Source: Steinernema hermaphroditum (lineage: Eukaryota > Nematoda > Chromadorea > Rhabditida > Steinernematidae). Taken from it: a stretch of DNA of 64,000 nt. The DNA lies in contig CM059623.1 of NCBI GenBank assembly GCA_030435675.1, positions 7,900,012-7,964,011 of the forward strand, read 5' to 3'. This document shows, one piece after another, positions 31,060-41,959 of this stretch (position 1 is the first letter of the stretch; each line of letters begins with the position of its first letter). The notes under the pieces are model-generated. The model was not told where the DNA came from. It worked only from the letters and a program-made list of their open reading frames with translations, and searched no databases. The position numbers and the translations under genes were made by a program.

Positions 31060-31160
31060 TCCTCGTTTGCTGGAGTGGTTTGCTGGACTCCTCGTTTGCT
31101 GGAGTACCGTATCGTTTGCGTTTGCTGGACTACTCGTTTGCTGGAGTACCGTATCCTTGA
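31060..31160 (+). repeat. Short imperfect tandem repeat (CTCGTTTGCTGGAGTACCGTAT)
   Basis: About four imperfect copies of a unit around CTCGTTTGCTGGAGT follow the mariner-like fragment; two carry ACCGTATC. There is no coding content. It may have grown by slippage or from remnants of an element end. Confidence 0.5.
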
Positions 31161-31494
31161 TTTCGACGCCAGCTCTGACTCGTTCGATGAAGAGTAGTGT
31201 ATTCACTGCTTGTTAACTTGCTATGTTGTTACTTTTTACTGTTGATGCTGCCGTTTGTTTACTGCTGCCGTTTGTTTCTAGTACACAAAAATACACAACA
31301 ATACCTAATCTAACAGGACTCTCAGAAGATTTCAAAATGCGAGCAAGGGAAGCCGGCCCTGGAAGCGAACCTGAGCTGACAGACTTTGAAATGCTCCTGG
31401 AAGAGCCTATCGCCTATCACAGACAACACTCTAAACCTCGCCTACCAGAAGACAAAAAAAGCTCATTATTATGAAATAGGAATTATAGTCCAAC

Positions 31495-34400
31495 TTAGAA
31501 TACAACTTGGCTGGCGATGCACTTATCCGGGAGAGCAAACTCATGAGTCGCTGCGGCTTCGATTGCCCGCGACTTCTTCAGAAACGCCACGTCGTCATTT
31601 ACGGGGCAGAAGAGGTTCCCACAGGAGACGTCCAGGCTGCCAAGGACGGTGCTGAACTTGGCACATCGACAGCACTCGCGGTTGAGTACGCTGATCCTAT
31701 TTCGGTCCCTGACCGACTGCGCTACTGCAATCTTCAGCGTGTCCGAGTCAGCGATGCAGCTGGAACACCACGGTCGACTCCCTAGAGCATCACACCTGAA
31801 AGAGCAGAATCGAGGTGGTCATCGAGTAACACTCCTACCCATAACACTCGATTCGGTCATGGTCATAGACCAGAGTGACTCGAGCAAGCTGAAGAACCCG
31901 GTGGAGCGCGGGCAGAAGCTGCCGCTGCACGTAGTAGTCGTAGTTGAGCCTCAAGGTCGGATTCTCAAAGTATTCATAGGGCTCCACTACGCACGAGATT
32001 ACGGTAGCGTCTGGGGTTTCGCCGTCCACGACCAAATAGCTGACACGCTCGCCGTGTACCGGTACCCACCTCTCGGATACAGCACTCCGCTTCCTAAAAC
32101 GAACGCGTACCTTCCGGTGCCACTGACTTACTCGGCTATCTTCTTGGCGGGAACCACTGCCGTCTCCGCGTACTCTCCTCGATACTCCTTGGCCAGCAAA
32201 AAGTCCGAAAACGGATACTTCTCGATGTCCCTCAGTTTGAAGCGCAGGAAGTAGATCGCCGTGTCGACATTCGTTTCGAACAAAACCCTGAGGAACTTCT
32301 CCATCATCTGAAACGCTCAGAAGGTGAGAAGCTACAGTAGGGTGCACTACACCTTGGATACGAAGGCGCAGCCATCTCTGCGGACGGTTTCTATCCCTTT
32401 CGCGTCGAAAACGGCCTCGCCTCCGAACTCTTCTGTGGACATCCCAACGTATCTTTTCTTGGTTATCAGCACGAGAGGCTGCATCACCTTCTCGAACTTC
32501 AGCTTCACGGGAAACGGATTGTCCGCTGTCACGTCCTCAGCAATCTGCTTCCCAATTTCGAACGCCGTTTCCGTAGTGGCGCCTAAAGACAAAATAGCTT
32601 CCCGAAGAGAGACTAGGAATACCTGGAAGATGAACGAAGAGGCTGTCCGTGTCGCCATACACCACCCGGGCAGCACCATACTTGGAAGCGTTCTTCTGGA
32701 CCATGTGAATGGCGCGCTCCAGAGTTTCCCGCCCTTTGCTCACGATGGCATCTGCCACTTCCACGCAGGGCATCCGTCCGCTCCAGTTCGCCGCCGTGTA
32801 GCCGTACGTAACGTTGGCGACCAGCTTCAAGGCCAGCTGCCGCGCGTCCAGAATCCTCTGCAAGCGCTAAAGAGACTTTCGTTATTTGCTCAGCAAATAG
32901 CAAATGTCCAGCAAATTTTGCTGGACATTTGCACTTTGATGGCACCTTGTTGTGTGTGTATTTCTTCGCCATTTTCTTGACCATAACGCGCGTGTTCAGA
33001 ATCTCCTGAAGCATGACGGGCAGAAGGCCACGTCTCTCCGACTTCTTCACAAAGACTCCGCCGACTGGGGTGACGTGGAGTTCCTTAGCGTTGGACAACG
33101 TTTCCGCTTCTTCCCACTAAAGTTGCTAAAGAAGTCTTAGAGAAGCCTATGACCTACGGGAAACGAGTATCTGCAGGCGCCCAGATCCATCTGCCTCGTC
33201 CCCTCCTCGTGGCAGTGGGCGATTCGGTCGACTTTCCCGAGGCATGTTGTGAAGCAGTAGTTGTAGGCGATGGCGATCGAAGGATAGAGCGACTGGAAAT
33301 CGAGCACGAGCACTGGATCACGGTAGATTCCGGACTCGGGCTCCAGGTTCAAGGGAATCACCTCGGCGGCATCCATCCTAAACGCGACGGTTCATCGCGG
33401 ATACTCCACAGAAACGAACTTGCTGCGCTGAGCAGGCGAAACACTGGCGCCCACAAAGCCCATCGATGCTGACAGCCGGAGAAGCATTGACTCAACGCGG
33501 AACTGGGATCCTCTAGAGAGAACTTCGAAGAACTGGATACCGTACACTCGGGCCATTTCAGCGGTTTTTGTGAAGAGATCGAGCTGACAGAGAATCTGCG
33601 TTTGTACTGCCGCCATGCTCAACAAGTAGGATATCAAAGATGATCTAAATTAAAAAATTACTTCTGCAAAGGGAGATTCTCGCCCTACATAACGTGAGGT
33701 TCGGTCGATTCTGCGAATCCCGTGAGGGTTCGAAGGGAGAACTCTGGAATACGACGGTCGAGAACGTGGAGAACAATATTCGACATCGAATACGTTCTCA
33801 ATGAGATTTCTTTCCGACATATCTTCCACAAGTTGAGGAGAATGCGCCCATCTACGGGTGAGAGTCGGAGTGGTGATGCTGCAAAGGAAGCCATACGACT
33901 GCTCGTTAAGGAGTGCATACGCGAAGATCTCGAAATTCTCCGAATGAGGTTAGAACCGACGATGGCATCGCGTTCGAACAAATAGCCCCAGGAACCGCGA
34001 TCGTTGTCGTACCCTATCAGAATATCGGGATCGTATCTGAAGAAAAGAGATGCGAGTGAAGTGACTTCCATTTGAGGTTACCTCTGCACGAAATCGATAA
34101 ATCTTTCGAAGAGTTCCTCCTCGCTACCCACGTGTTCCACTGACCGACTGGAAAAAGAGAGCAACTCGGAGGAAAGGCTCATCCAACCGCCCTTCACATC
34201 GGGTTTCACGTCCTGGACGCAAACATCTCGATGGAGAGCATAGAAAATTCCGAGTACAGCATCGACTGCAGGCTCCGGAACAGGAAGGGAAGGGCGACAT
34301 GCGACCAGAATCTCGATGGAGAGTGTACAAAGATGCCGAATGTCGGAGACTTCGCTGCTCATCTTCGGCAGTAGACCCTTCTGGGGCGACTTGCTTACCA

Positions 34401-36329
34401 CCTTATCCACAAGCGCCTTTGTGTTGATCTATATGAAGAACGCCTTATTTAAATCACAATAAGACATTTACATCACTGTAGGTCCTATCCACACACCACG
34501 ACTCTGCATAGACGTTCTTGATGATGGAGTTGTTCACAGTCTTACTGCTTCTTATCTTCTGTACAACTCTCCTCGATCTTGACTTTGCTATCTTCCTCTT
34601 CCTTGGAGGCGGCCTGCAGACCGGAGAAAACCATCCTCCAAAGATCTTGCTTCAGAGACAGCTTTTCTGGGCTTTTCCCGTTGGGGCTTACCTCGTAAAA
34701 GATTGCTCGGGGTCTTCGGCTTCCAACTCGAAATACGCACCCCAGTCTACTCCGATTTCCTCTTTCTCTGCCTTCCGCACTCGCTCTTCCATTCCAACTT
34801 CATATCTAGCCCTGTTATCGAACATATCCATGCAAGAAATGTTTGATTTAGGCCGCAGGATGTCGAAATCTGCGAAATCGTTGGGCCCTCCCGTCTCCTC
34901 ATCATCCGGTAAATTCGAATCTTCATCATCCGGCAATTCCGGTTCGTTGCTCGGAGGATTTGCCAGCTCGTTGAGATCTTCCTCGTCCTCTTCCTCCTCC
35001 TCCTCTTCGTCGGAGTCCTCTCTACCGTAATCGAAAATCGTGATGTCGCCGGTTTGACTTTCAGTCGAGAACTCCGTGCGGTTAAACAAGTTGTCTATGG
35101 TATCTGAAACTGGTTTCTTGATTACAGTAGAAATATACAAAACACACCATTTAGAGCTTGCGACATGGCGGCGATGCTTTCATCGAGGTCCACATGATCG
35201 GGTTCCGGCGAATCTTTCGGCGTTCCCAGTTCCAGGAGATTTCGGATTCTGCTCAGTGCATTAACCTCGAAGTCACCTACGTATCCGGGTTTAGTTTCAT
35301 CTGAAACAATGCAGTTATACACGGTTTGAGGACTACCGCATGCCTTGCGACAATTCCGTCGGTACCTTCTCTCCTCGCATCGCACTTCGGCGCTCTTCGT
35401 CGCGCCAAATGAATTGTAGACCAGGGTTGGATGATCTCTCTAAGAACCGCGATACATTGGCAGAAACCGGAAGACCTACGATTTTCAGCGAGGTCCTTCT
35501 GGTTCGCGATGTCTTGGACGAAGCAGTCGATCTCGACAGCGACCGTAGATTCCGGGTTTAGAGGCGACAGATGGTATCCATTCACGATATCATCTATCTT
35601 TACGTCTCCAAACAACTTATCTACACGATGGTTCCTTCACTGAAACTCCGAAGGAATGCTCACCGTCGACTCTGCGCAGCGCTTCTTTGTGGAGTCGGAA
35701 TTTGCAATTCCGAAGCCGAAGGAGATCCATGCCGAAGATCGCGTAGTCGATGAAGAACTGAAGAACGAACGGAATGTGAGCTTGGAACGGCTGGACTCGG
35801 GGATTCCGCACGGATTCACGATGGAGCGACTCGATGAGACTGAACTGCGCTTGGAGATACGGTAGAACGGATTTGACTCACTAGTGGGCGATTTGCGGAT
35901 TGTAGAAGAGAACCTTCACGAAACGCTCGTCCTCCTTGTGATAGCCGTACATCGACCTCAAACATCTTTGAGGAACGAACGCAAAGGTAGCACTCACTTG
36001 GCGCTGACCTCAACGACGTCGAAGATGGAGTGGTGGAGGTCATCAGCGCGGTTCTGGTTTGCGGAAGCGACGGCGTTCAGCGACTTGATAAGGGATTCGC
36101 GCATCTTCTCTGTGAGGGGGCGATCCATACGCAGCAAGAAGTAAGGGAAGGCTCCGTGTAGGTGTATGCAACACTTCTCTCCGGAGTCCAGAATCCCAAA
36201 GACGCGCAGCACCGGGATCGGTGCCTTGGCAGCCGGAAACGTCGCGCGGTTGAAGGCGTTCAGCGCCGCGAGGCGGTAATCGCAGAAGACGTTCCGCACT
36301 GCGATCTCCTCCGGCAGCTGATTTACCAT
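31495..36329 (-). CDS. rev-3: DNA polymerase zeta catalytic subunit
   Basis: Eighteen exons, from the 5' end: 35998-36329, 35882-35956, 35664-35839, 35480-35620, 35344-35439, 35148-35300, 34692-35103, 34472-34649, 34082-34428, 33689-34036, 33420-33644, 33158-33377, 32946-33116, 32623-32866, 32353-32582, 32132-32307, 31839-32093, 31495-31795. They encode 1,359 residues. It is a B-family polymerase for translesion synthesis. N-terminal landmarks are PIPVLRVFG and CIHLHGAFPYF, then QAHIPFVLQFFIDY. Catalytic motifs are DFQSLYPSI (about 854), NVTYGYTAANWSGRMPC (about 975) and YGDTDS (about 1023), followed by KLKFEKV and KKRYVG. Two C-terminal cysteine clusters end the protein; the second would bind Fe-S and the Rev7/PolD2-type subunits. 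Conserved NPGLQFIW places exon 5, which best fits a GC-AG intron after it. Exon 8 borders are less sure. A TTCTTCAG acceptor precedes the start. Confidence 0.93.
32900..32932. repeat. Perfect 33-nt palindrome inside a rev-3 intron
   Basis: Sixteen bases (GCAAATGTCCAGCAAA) are followed, after one T, by their exact inverse. It lies in the 79-nt intron 13, about twice the length of the other rev-3 introns; the extra length is this palindrome and its flanking CAGCAAATAG echoes. It may be a small insertion that folds into a hairpin in the pre-mRNA. Confidence 0.7.
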
Positions 36330-36521
36330 CGCATGATTCCTATCCACTGAAGAATGGAAATCCCCGCCTAGGTAGAAGTTTAAGCAATAGAAGGCGGAAA
36401 GCTATCCTCTGCGGCCGACAGCCATGGACAAGGAAAAGAAAGTTTATTACGACTCGAGATCAGATGGAAAGTAACTACATATATACACAAACAGGACACG
36501 ACACTCATGGGAGGATATGCA

Positions 36522-37113
36522 TTAGTAGAGGCAAGATTTCTTCATGATTGCGTAAAAGTCTTCCTGACTAACAATGCCCGAACTGCGAGTATCGGCAGCA
36601 GATATCATCTCCTAAAACGCCAAATCAGTCACAGTGTCTAGCCAAAAAATCGTACCTTCAGCTCGTCGTCGGGGATACTTTCACCGAGATCTTTTGCCAT
36701 GTTGCGCAGGTCATCCAGCGAAATAAATCCCTTCCCTTCGGAGTCGAAAAGCGAAAAAGCACTTTTCAATTCGGTCAGCGTATGAGACTCGCCCCCGTAC
36801 TTGTTTTGGATGACGTGAACGAGCTCTTCGACGTCGAATGAATCTGTAACTTCTTGCCACATAGATCTTGAAGCAAAACGTCGAGTATACCGGGGTTGAT
36901 ACGTCTTAGGGCGGCGTTCGCCTTCATGTGCTGCGTCAACAGCTTGATCTCATCCTTGCGAGGTTCGAAGCCAATCGCGCGCATCACAACTTTGAGCATT
37001 CCAATTGGGATGATCTGCGATCCCGTCTTGTCGCATCTCGCGAAGGCCTCTTCTATCTCCCTGCGACTCACTTCGCATCCGCCCGCCGATTGATTCTTTT
37101 CTCCTTCACGCAT
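36522..37113 (-). CDS. Centrin-like EF-hand protein
   Basis: Exons 36891-37113, 36656-36843 and 36522-36611 encode 166 residues, the usual centrin length (about 165-172). Helix-loop-helix units are visible: EEAFARCDKTG (about 25-40, loop degenerate), KSAFSLFDSEGKGFISLDDL (about 95-115) and MISAADTRSSGIVSQEDF (about 138-155). The ending KKSCLY matches the KKTSLY end of centrins. Several loops lack full sets of calcium ligands, so binding may be weak. Centrins act at centrioles and in nuclear pore and repair complexes. The second intron is GT-AG and 47 nt. A TTTCAG acceptor lies 15 nt before the ATG. The stop lies only about 190 nt before the rev-3 start on the same strand. Confidence 0.85.
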
Positions 37114-37312
37114 TACTACCAGCCTTCTCTGAAACACAGGCTAAGTAAAGGTGCGAATACTCACGACCCTCGAAGGCATCTACACTGGACAACCATGGAA
37201 GAACGCCACGGACTCCCTTCTTTTCAAGTCGAAGCGGAAAACTATCCGCAAAAAGAGCACCAGATGCTCGTTAGACAAGTCCGCGCGGCGACTCATCCGC
37301 CAGCTGATCTCA

Positions 37313-37731
37313 AGGCTGGGTCATACTTCTGAGACGCAGGCTGTGTCTCAAATTTTTGTTTGCGATTTTTAGGTTTCTCTTTATGTGGTTTGCTGATATA
37401 TGAGCCACGCGCAAGAGTCGCGCATCACTCATCCACCGTGTACGGGCAAAAAATTGGAATGAGATTCAAGGCTGCTGACTTGTGGGCGATTCTTTCTGTA
37501 TCTCACCATGTGAGTCATGACTCATGTCTCAAGACCGTGAGACACAGAAAGAATTGAACACAGCTCACGAGTTACCGTTCCTGTTCGAGTGATCTTTATA
37601 GTGAACTGTTTCTGAGTGATGCGCGACTCATGCGCGTAGCTCACATTCCAGCAAGCCAGATAAGATTAAACTTAAAAACCGCAAACAAAAATTTGAGACA
37701 CAGCCTGTGTCTCAGAAGTATGGCCCAGCCT
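37313..37731. mobile_element. MITE, 419 bp
   Basis: The terminal inverted repeats are about 48 bp and begin AGGCTGGG(T/C)CATACTTCTG. TCA flanks both sides (37310-37312 and 37732-37734), a likely 3-bp duplication. The inside is AT-rich with nested TGAGTCATGACTCA-like inverted motifs. There is no coding sequence. It sits between the 5' ends of the divergent centrin and kinase genes, so it could influence either promoter. Confidence 0.75.
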
Positions 37732-37944
37732 TCACGCTCGTCTGGCAGAATGGCGCCTCAATCCGCATACGGTGTTCCCTTGATCGTTCAAGGAAATCGT
37801 GATGGGGTGCTTCACCACCTCCTCAAAAGACCACCCACGATGTTCTGCACAATTCTTCTCTCCTTTCCGCGTGAGTGCTTGGATTCCGGTCGTTCGTGAA
37901 TGCATCTTGAATACATTCGTTGTTTGGCTTTCAGGAGGAGAAGG

Positions 37945-39084
37945 ATGGCTTCTGCTGAGGCCCCTGTACAGGCCGAACAGCCGTCGGAGCAGCCGCAGTT
38001 CAAGCAGAGGTCGGATTTCCTTTTCCTCTCCGAACTGGGTTACGGGTCCTTTTCGACGGTGCATCTGGTGTCGGAGCGCGCCACATCCCGGAGATTCGCG
38101 TGCAAGGAGTGCCTCAAGCAACAGATCCTACGCGAGAACAAGGTGACCATGTCTTGCATTCAAATGAAATCTGTTTAGAAACACTTGATCTACCGAGAGA
38201 AAGAGGCGATGAAGATTCTGTCGTCTTCGGGAGGATACGCGAAGCGATTCTTTGTCCAGATCTTTTGTACCTTTCAAGACAGGGAATCGCTTTACTTCGT
38301 TATGACCTTGGCAACCGGCGGCGATTTGAGAACGCTAATCTCAAAGGAGAGGAAGTTGTCCCCCGGCGTTACATCTAAATACGCCGCCCAAATAGTACTG
38401 GCGCTAGGTACGCTAATTCCAGATTTACGACCTCACCTTGGGAATTGCAGATCATATGCATAAACTTGGAGTTTTGCATCGCGACTTAAAGGTGAAGGAT
38501 CTTGATTGCTTTCCCAGTATTGGAAGATTTTTAAGCCTGAGAACATTCTGCTCAACAAAGAAGAGGACCACATCATGCTCTCTGACTTCGGAAGCGCCAA
38601 GATTTTGAGCATCGATGACGGTGTGAATCAGGACGAAAGCGACGAGAGATCTGCTGTTCCTCGCCGCAGAAGAAAGTGTTCTTTTGTTGGAACGGCCCAG
38701 TATGTTAGTCCAGAGGTACGTTGTCACCTCGTCTTATAGTTCTGTAGAGAATCAAGTCAGGTGCTGCAAAACGAACCGATTAGCGAAGCTTGCGACTACT
38801 GGGCTCTAGGCTGCGTGCTCTATCAGATGCTTGTTGGGCGCCCGCCTTTCAATGGTGAATCGGAATACCTCATCTTCCAAAATGTCCTCAAAGCAGATTT
38901 CACTTTTCCCGACGACTTCGACAGTGACCACGCCAAGGACTTAATCGAGCGACTTCTCGTGCTGCCGTCGACGAAGCGGTTAGGATCGAATGAAATGGGC
39001 GGATCAAAGCCTGTGATGGATCACCCTTTCCTGGCGAAATGGTCGGATGATCTGGCGTCCAAGATGGAAAGTTTGGTTGTTTAG
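37945..39084 (+). CDS. PDK1-like protein kinase without PH domain
   Basis: Exons 37945-38142, 38179-38407, 38451-38491, 38536-38715 and 38761-39084 encode 323 residues. After about 20 Gln/Glu/Pro-rich residues comes a full Ser/Thr kinase domain: glycine loop LGYGSFSTVHL, Lys in FACKECLK, LHRDLK and the PEN motif split over an intron, SDFGSAK, activation loop CSFVGTAQYVSPE, and DYWALGCVLYQML. ATSRRFACKE, FVGTAQYVSPE and EYLIFQ identify the PDK1 family, which phosphorylates activation loops of AGC kinases. The protein stops about 15 residues past the kinase domain, so the C-terminal PH domain that binds phosphoinositides in standard PDK1 is absent. The activation-loop Ser is present. The start follows GGCTTTCAG by 8 nt. 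Confidence 0.9.
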
Positions 39085-39117
39085 ACTAATGTAAATATAG
39101 TTTTTCTTTTTACCCGG

Positions 39118-39123
39118 GAATAA
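39118..39123 (+). terminator. Poly(A) signal of the kinase gene
   Basis: AATAAA lies 34 nt after the kinase stop codon and about 110 nt before the mrpl-30 start. Together with a TTTCAG acceptor at 39215-39220 this gives the compact cleavage/trans-splice spacing expected inside a worm operon. Confidence 0.5.
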
Positions 39124-39233
39124 AAGCCGTAACATTACCTTTTTTCGTCAGCAAAACAGGTTTGATCCTGCTGATACCTTTTGTTCATGTGTGGTCTTTC
39201 GAATAATCGATGAGTTTCAGATCCATAACCTAG

Positions 39234-39947
39234 ATGGCGAAGGTGATTCGAAGTGAGTTTGGCAATTTTGATAGTCAATGTGAACTTTGTCCTTGCAGAT
39301 TGCTGGGTCTACAAGCCATACGGTCGGTGGCATCGTTACCTTCCTCGCCGACACGATGGGGTTAAGGAGTACGACTACAAGATCAATCAAGCTTCCGCGG
39401 AAGAGTTCCCCGAGAAGATGGACGGCGAGCCACCCAAGCTCTGGCTCGCGTGGCTGTACCGTGACCCCAACGGTGAGCCCAAATGGACGAAGAAGAGAGT
39501 TGAAGAGTTGTTCGGAGAGGACTACAAGGTAGTTGCCCAATTGGAAGCAGAAATTGACCGTACTTCTATAGGCAGGGAAAATGACGGTTTTCAAAAATAC
39601 GACGGCGTTTAACGACAAGTTGTGGCACGTCAAGCACCTCATTGAACTGCGGCCACTCACCTTTCCCAATGGAGAGCCCACGGAAGACGACGTTCGCAAT
39701 CTTGAGGTTCACATTCCTGCCTTGTTGAGCCCTTGCTGTATTCGGTGATTTATAGGTGTTCCCCGATGGACGATGCGTCGTGGACCCTACACTTGCCGTC
39801 AACGAAGACCAGTTGAAGCTGTTGGACGAATCGAAGCAGATGACGCAGAGTTACCTTGTTTCCAGAAATATGTCCAAGTACTTCAAGTTCCAAGATGTCT
39901 TCGAGGATAACGTCCACACGCCTTCGAACATTAGTGTCATCGACTAG
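39234..39947 (+). CDS. mrpl-30: Mitochondrial ribosomal protein uL30m
   Basis: Exons 39234-39252, 39299-39528, 39572-39706 and 39756-39947 encode 191 residues. The L30 core is in the second half: LWHVKHLIELRPLTFPNGEP matches the KLKVVKHLIRIKPL region of MRPL30, followed by VFPDGRCVVD. The N-terminal half (Trp/Tyr-rich, GRWHRYLPRR and WLAWLYRDPNGEPKW) is an animal-specific extension. The first exon codes for only six residues and no strong presequence is evident. The protein belongs to the large mitochondrial ribosomal subunit. A TTTCAG acceptor lies 13 nt before the ATG. The stop-to-start distance from the upstream kinase is 149 nt on the same strand. Confidence 0.82.
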
Positions 39948-40379
39948 GCCAATAGGTATTTGTTATTGTTACGTTTATTCGTTATTAAAGCGTCAGTTGG
40001 ACATGCCTGGGGTCGAGCGCGCATGGATTCCTCACAGATCAGCTCTCTCATCCCCGTTTTCGCTTAATTTTCACATTTTTGCGCTCTGTCGCCCGCTGTG
40101 GCAATCGAAATCGACCTCCGTGGTTCCGGTCGACTGGACAGCAACGCAGTGGTCGACCGCTGACGTCGGCTTCCGCTCGGTGCATCAAATCCCTATTTAC
40201 GTTGCGTGCTCCTTGCAACGTGTTCATGCATAACTGCCCTCATTAGGGCCTCCATCCGCTCCAGCTAACGTTTCTCCTGATAACATCCACCTCGGCTAAT
40301 GACATCACGTCAGCGAACCAGTTTATCTGTAGAAGCCTAACAGTCTCTTATGTACACACGAACATCTTTTTGTCCCGTT

Positions 40380-41887
40380 TCAAAATTTCTGGATGAAGCA
40401 CATGCGCTTCAGAATCTTCTGGAAGGCGAGGCGCATGTCCATCGAAAACACCGAGTATATCACCGGGTTGATCGCACTGTTCAGGTAGCCTAAAGCGGGT
40501 GGTTAGGAGGCGGCGAGTAGAGGGCGCCTACCTAGCCAGGCGGTTACGGACTCGAGGACTACGGGGATCTTGCAGCCGCAGATGGGGCGGTAGAGGGAGA
40601 CGAGGAAGAAGGGCGTCCAACAGGCGACGAAGGTGCCCGTGATGATGGCCAACGTCCTCCAGGCCTTCCGCTCCCGTCGCGTCTCCGCGTTCTCCTTCGA
40701 CGACCGCTTCTTCCTCGGCGGCCGCCCGAGGAGCTTCCATTGCGTCACCATCGAGGCCCGCTTCATGCTCGCGCAGATGCTCGTCCGCGTCGCTGAAGAG
40801 GACACAGGGTTACTGTATCCTCTGGAGGGCTCACCGGAGGGGACATCTAACTTTGTCTCGACGAGTGCGCTGCCGTTCAGCTTGATAGGCGTGCGCTCGT
40901 CCTCGGAGCCCGTAGAGTCGTGGCTGCTCTCCGAGTGCTTCGTCGTCTTGAACTCCACGGAGGAGGCGCCGTTGGCGGCCGAGTCGTGCGCCAGAAGCAC
41001 CTTCGGGGGCGGCGGCGGAGGCGCGTGCACGCCTACCGCGGCGTATTTCGGCGGCTCCCGCATCGACCGGTTGATGACCGTCCGGCGATCGCGTTCCCGC
41101 TTGAAGCGCCGCTTCGCCGCACGCATGATCTTGTAGTAGATACCAATGATGGCGATGAGAGGGATGTAAAAGGCCGTCGCCGTGCTGAACACCTGCGGGG
41201 GACTGAGCAGGCCTGCTCCCGGGGCGACCAACCTGGTAGCTGATCTTCTGGGAAATGAGGCAGACCTCCTCGTCGGTGACGCGTGTCACGAACTCCGAGT
41301 CCTTCCAGCCGAAGATAGGCGCTAAGGAGATGAGCAACGAGAGGATCCAGATGAGCGCCAGCATGATGAAGATGCGTCGCGGCGTCCGGTTCTGCACGTA
41401 GCTCACATCGGTGACGCTCCAGTACCTGAAGGCCACCGTAGTCCCGGAGCCCGGGGGATTCTCACCTGTCGAGAGCGATGGCGACTAGGTGGAGGATGGA
41501 GGAGGTGCAGACGAGGACGTCGACACTGATCCAGAAGTCGCAGAGAGCGACGCCGAGCCTCCAGGCCTGCAGGACAGTGCTCCAGGCGTAGAGGGGGGTG
41601 ACGATGAGGCCGACGAGGAGGTCGGCGACGGCGAGGGAGAAGATAAGGTAGTACTGTGGCCGGGAACGAAGGTCGCGTTCCAAAAGGATCGCCAGGATGA
41701 CGAAGAGGTTGCCGACGACGGTGAAGAGGATGAGAAGCAGGAGCACGACGCCGACGACGAGCGTCTGCACGAAGTCGGCGCTGACGTGCGCCTCCTGTGA
41801 GCCGTTGACCACCTGCTGCACGCCTAGCGAGACAAGCGAGGCCTCGGGCCACAGCAAGAGGAGCGTCGACGAGTCGTTTGAGTCCAT
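40380..41887 (-). CDS. Biogenic amine GPCR, 5-HT1/SER-4-like
   Basis: Exons 41466-41887, 41233-41425, 40532-41192 and 40380-40489 encode 461 residues with seven membrane segments. Landmarks: N-glycosylation sites near the N-terminus; TM1 with GNLFVILAI; TM2 SLAVADLLVG; TM3 with the amine-binding Asp in ISVDVLVCTSSI; the DRYWSVTD loop; TM4 ending LAPIFGW; TM5 AFYIPLIAI; a roughly 150-residue basic/Pro-rich third loop; TM6 FVACWTPFF; TM7 NSAINPVIYSVF. DRYW and RTPRR with the TM5 motif best fit 5-HT1-type receptors, which usually couple to Gi. Tyramine or dopamine receptors are the main alternatives. The frame is open upstream to a TTTCAG acceptor at 41950, so a distant 5' coding exon cannot be excluded. 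Confidence 0.88.
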
Positions 41888-41928
41888 CAGGGTAGCGCAG
41901 AGCCGAACGGGGCCGGAGTAGCCGGCAT
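41887..41928 (-). promoter_or_regulatory. Upstream ORF overlapping the receptor start
   Basis: Between the CATTTCAG acceptor and the receptor ATG, the first ATG opens a 13-codon frame. Its TGA overlaps the receptor ATG as TGATG, the same arrangement as in hoe-1. It applies only if this exon is the first one of the mRNA. Confidence 0.35.
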
Positions 41929-41959
41929 CGTGGTCTTCTGAAATGAGGGGACACGCCAA

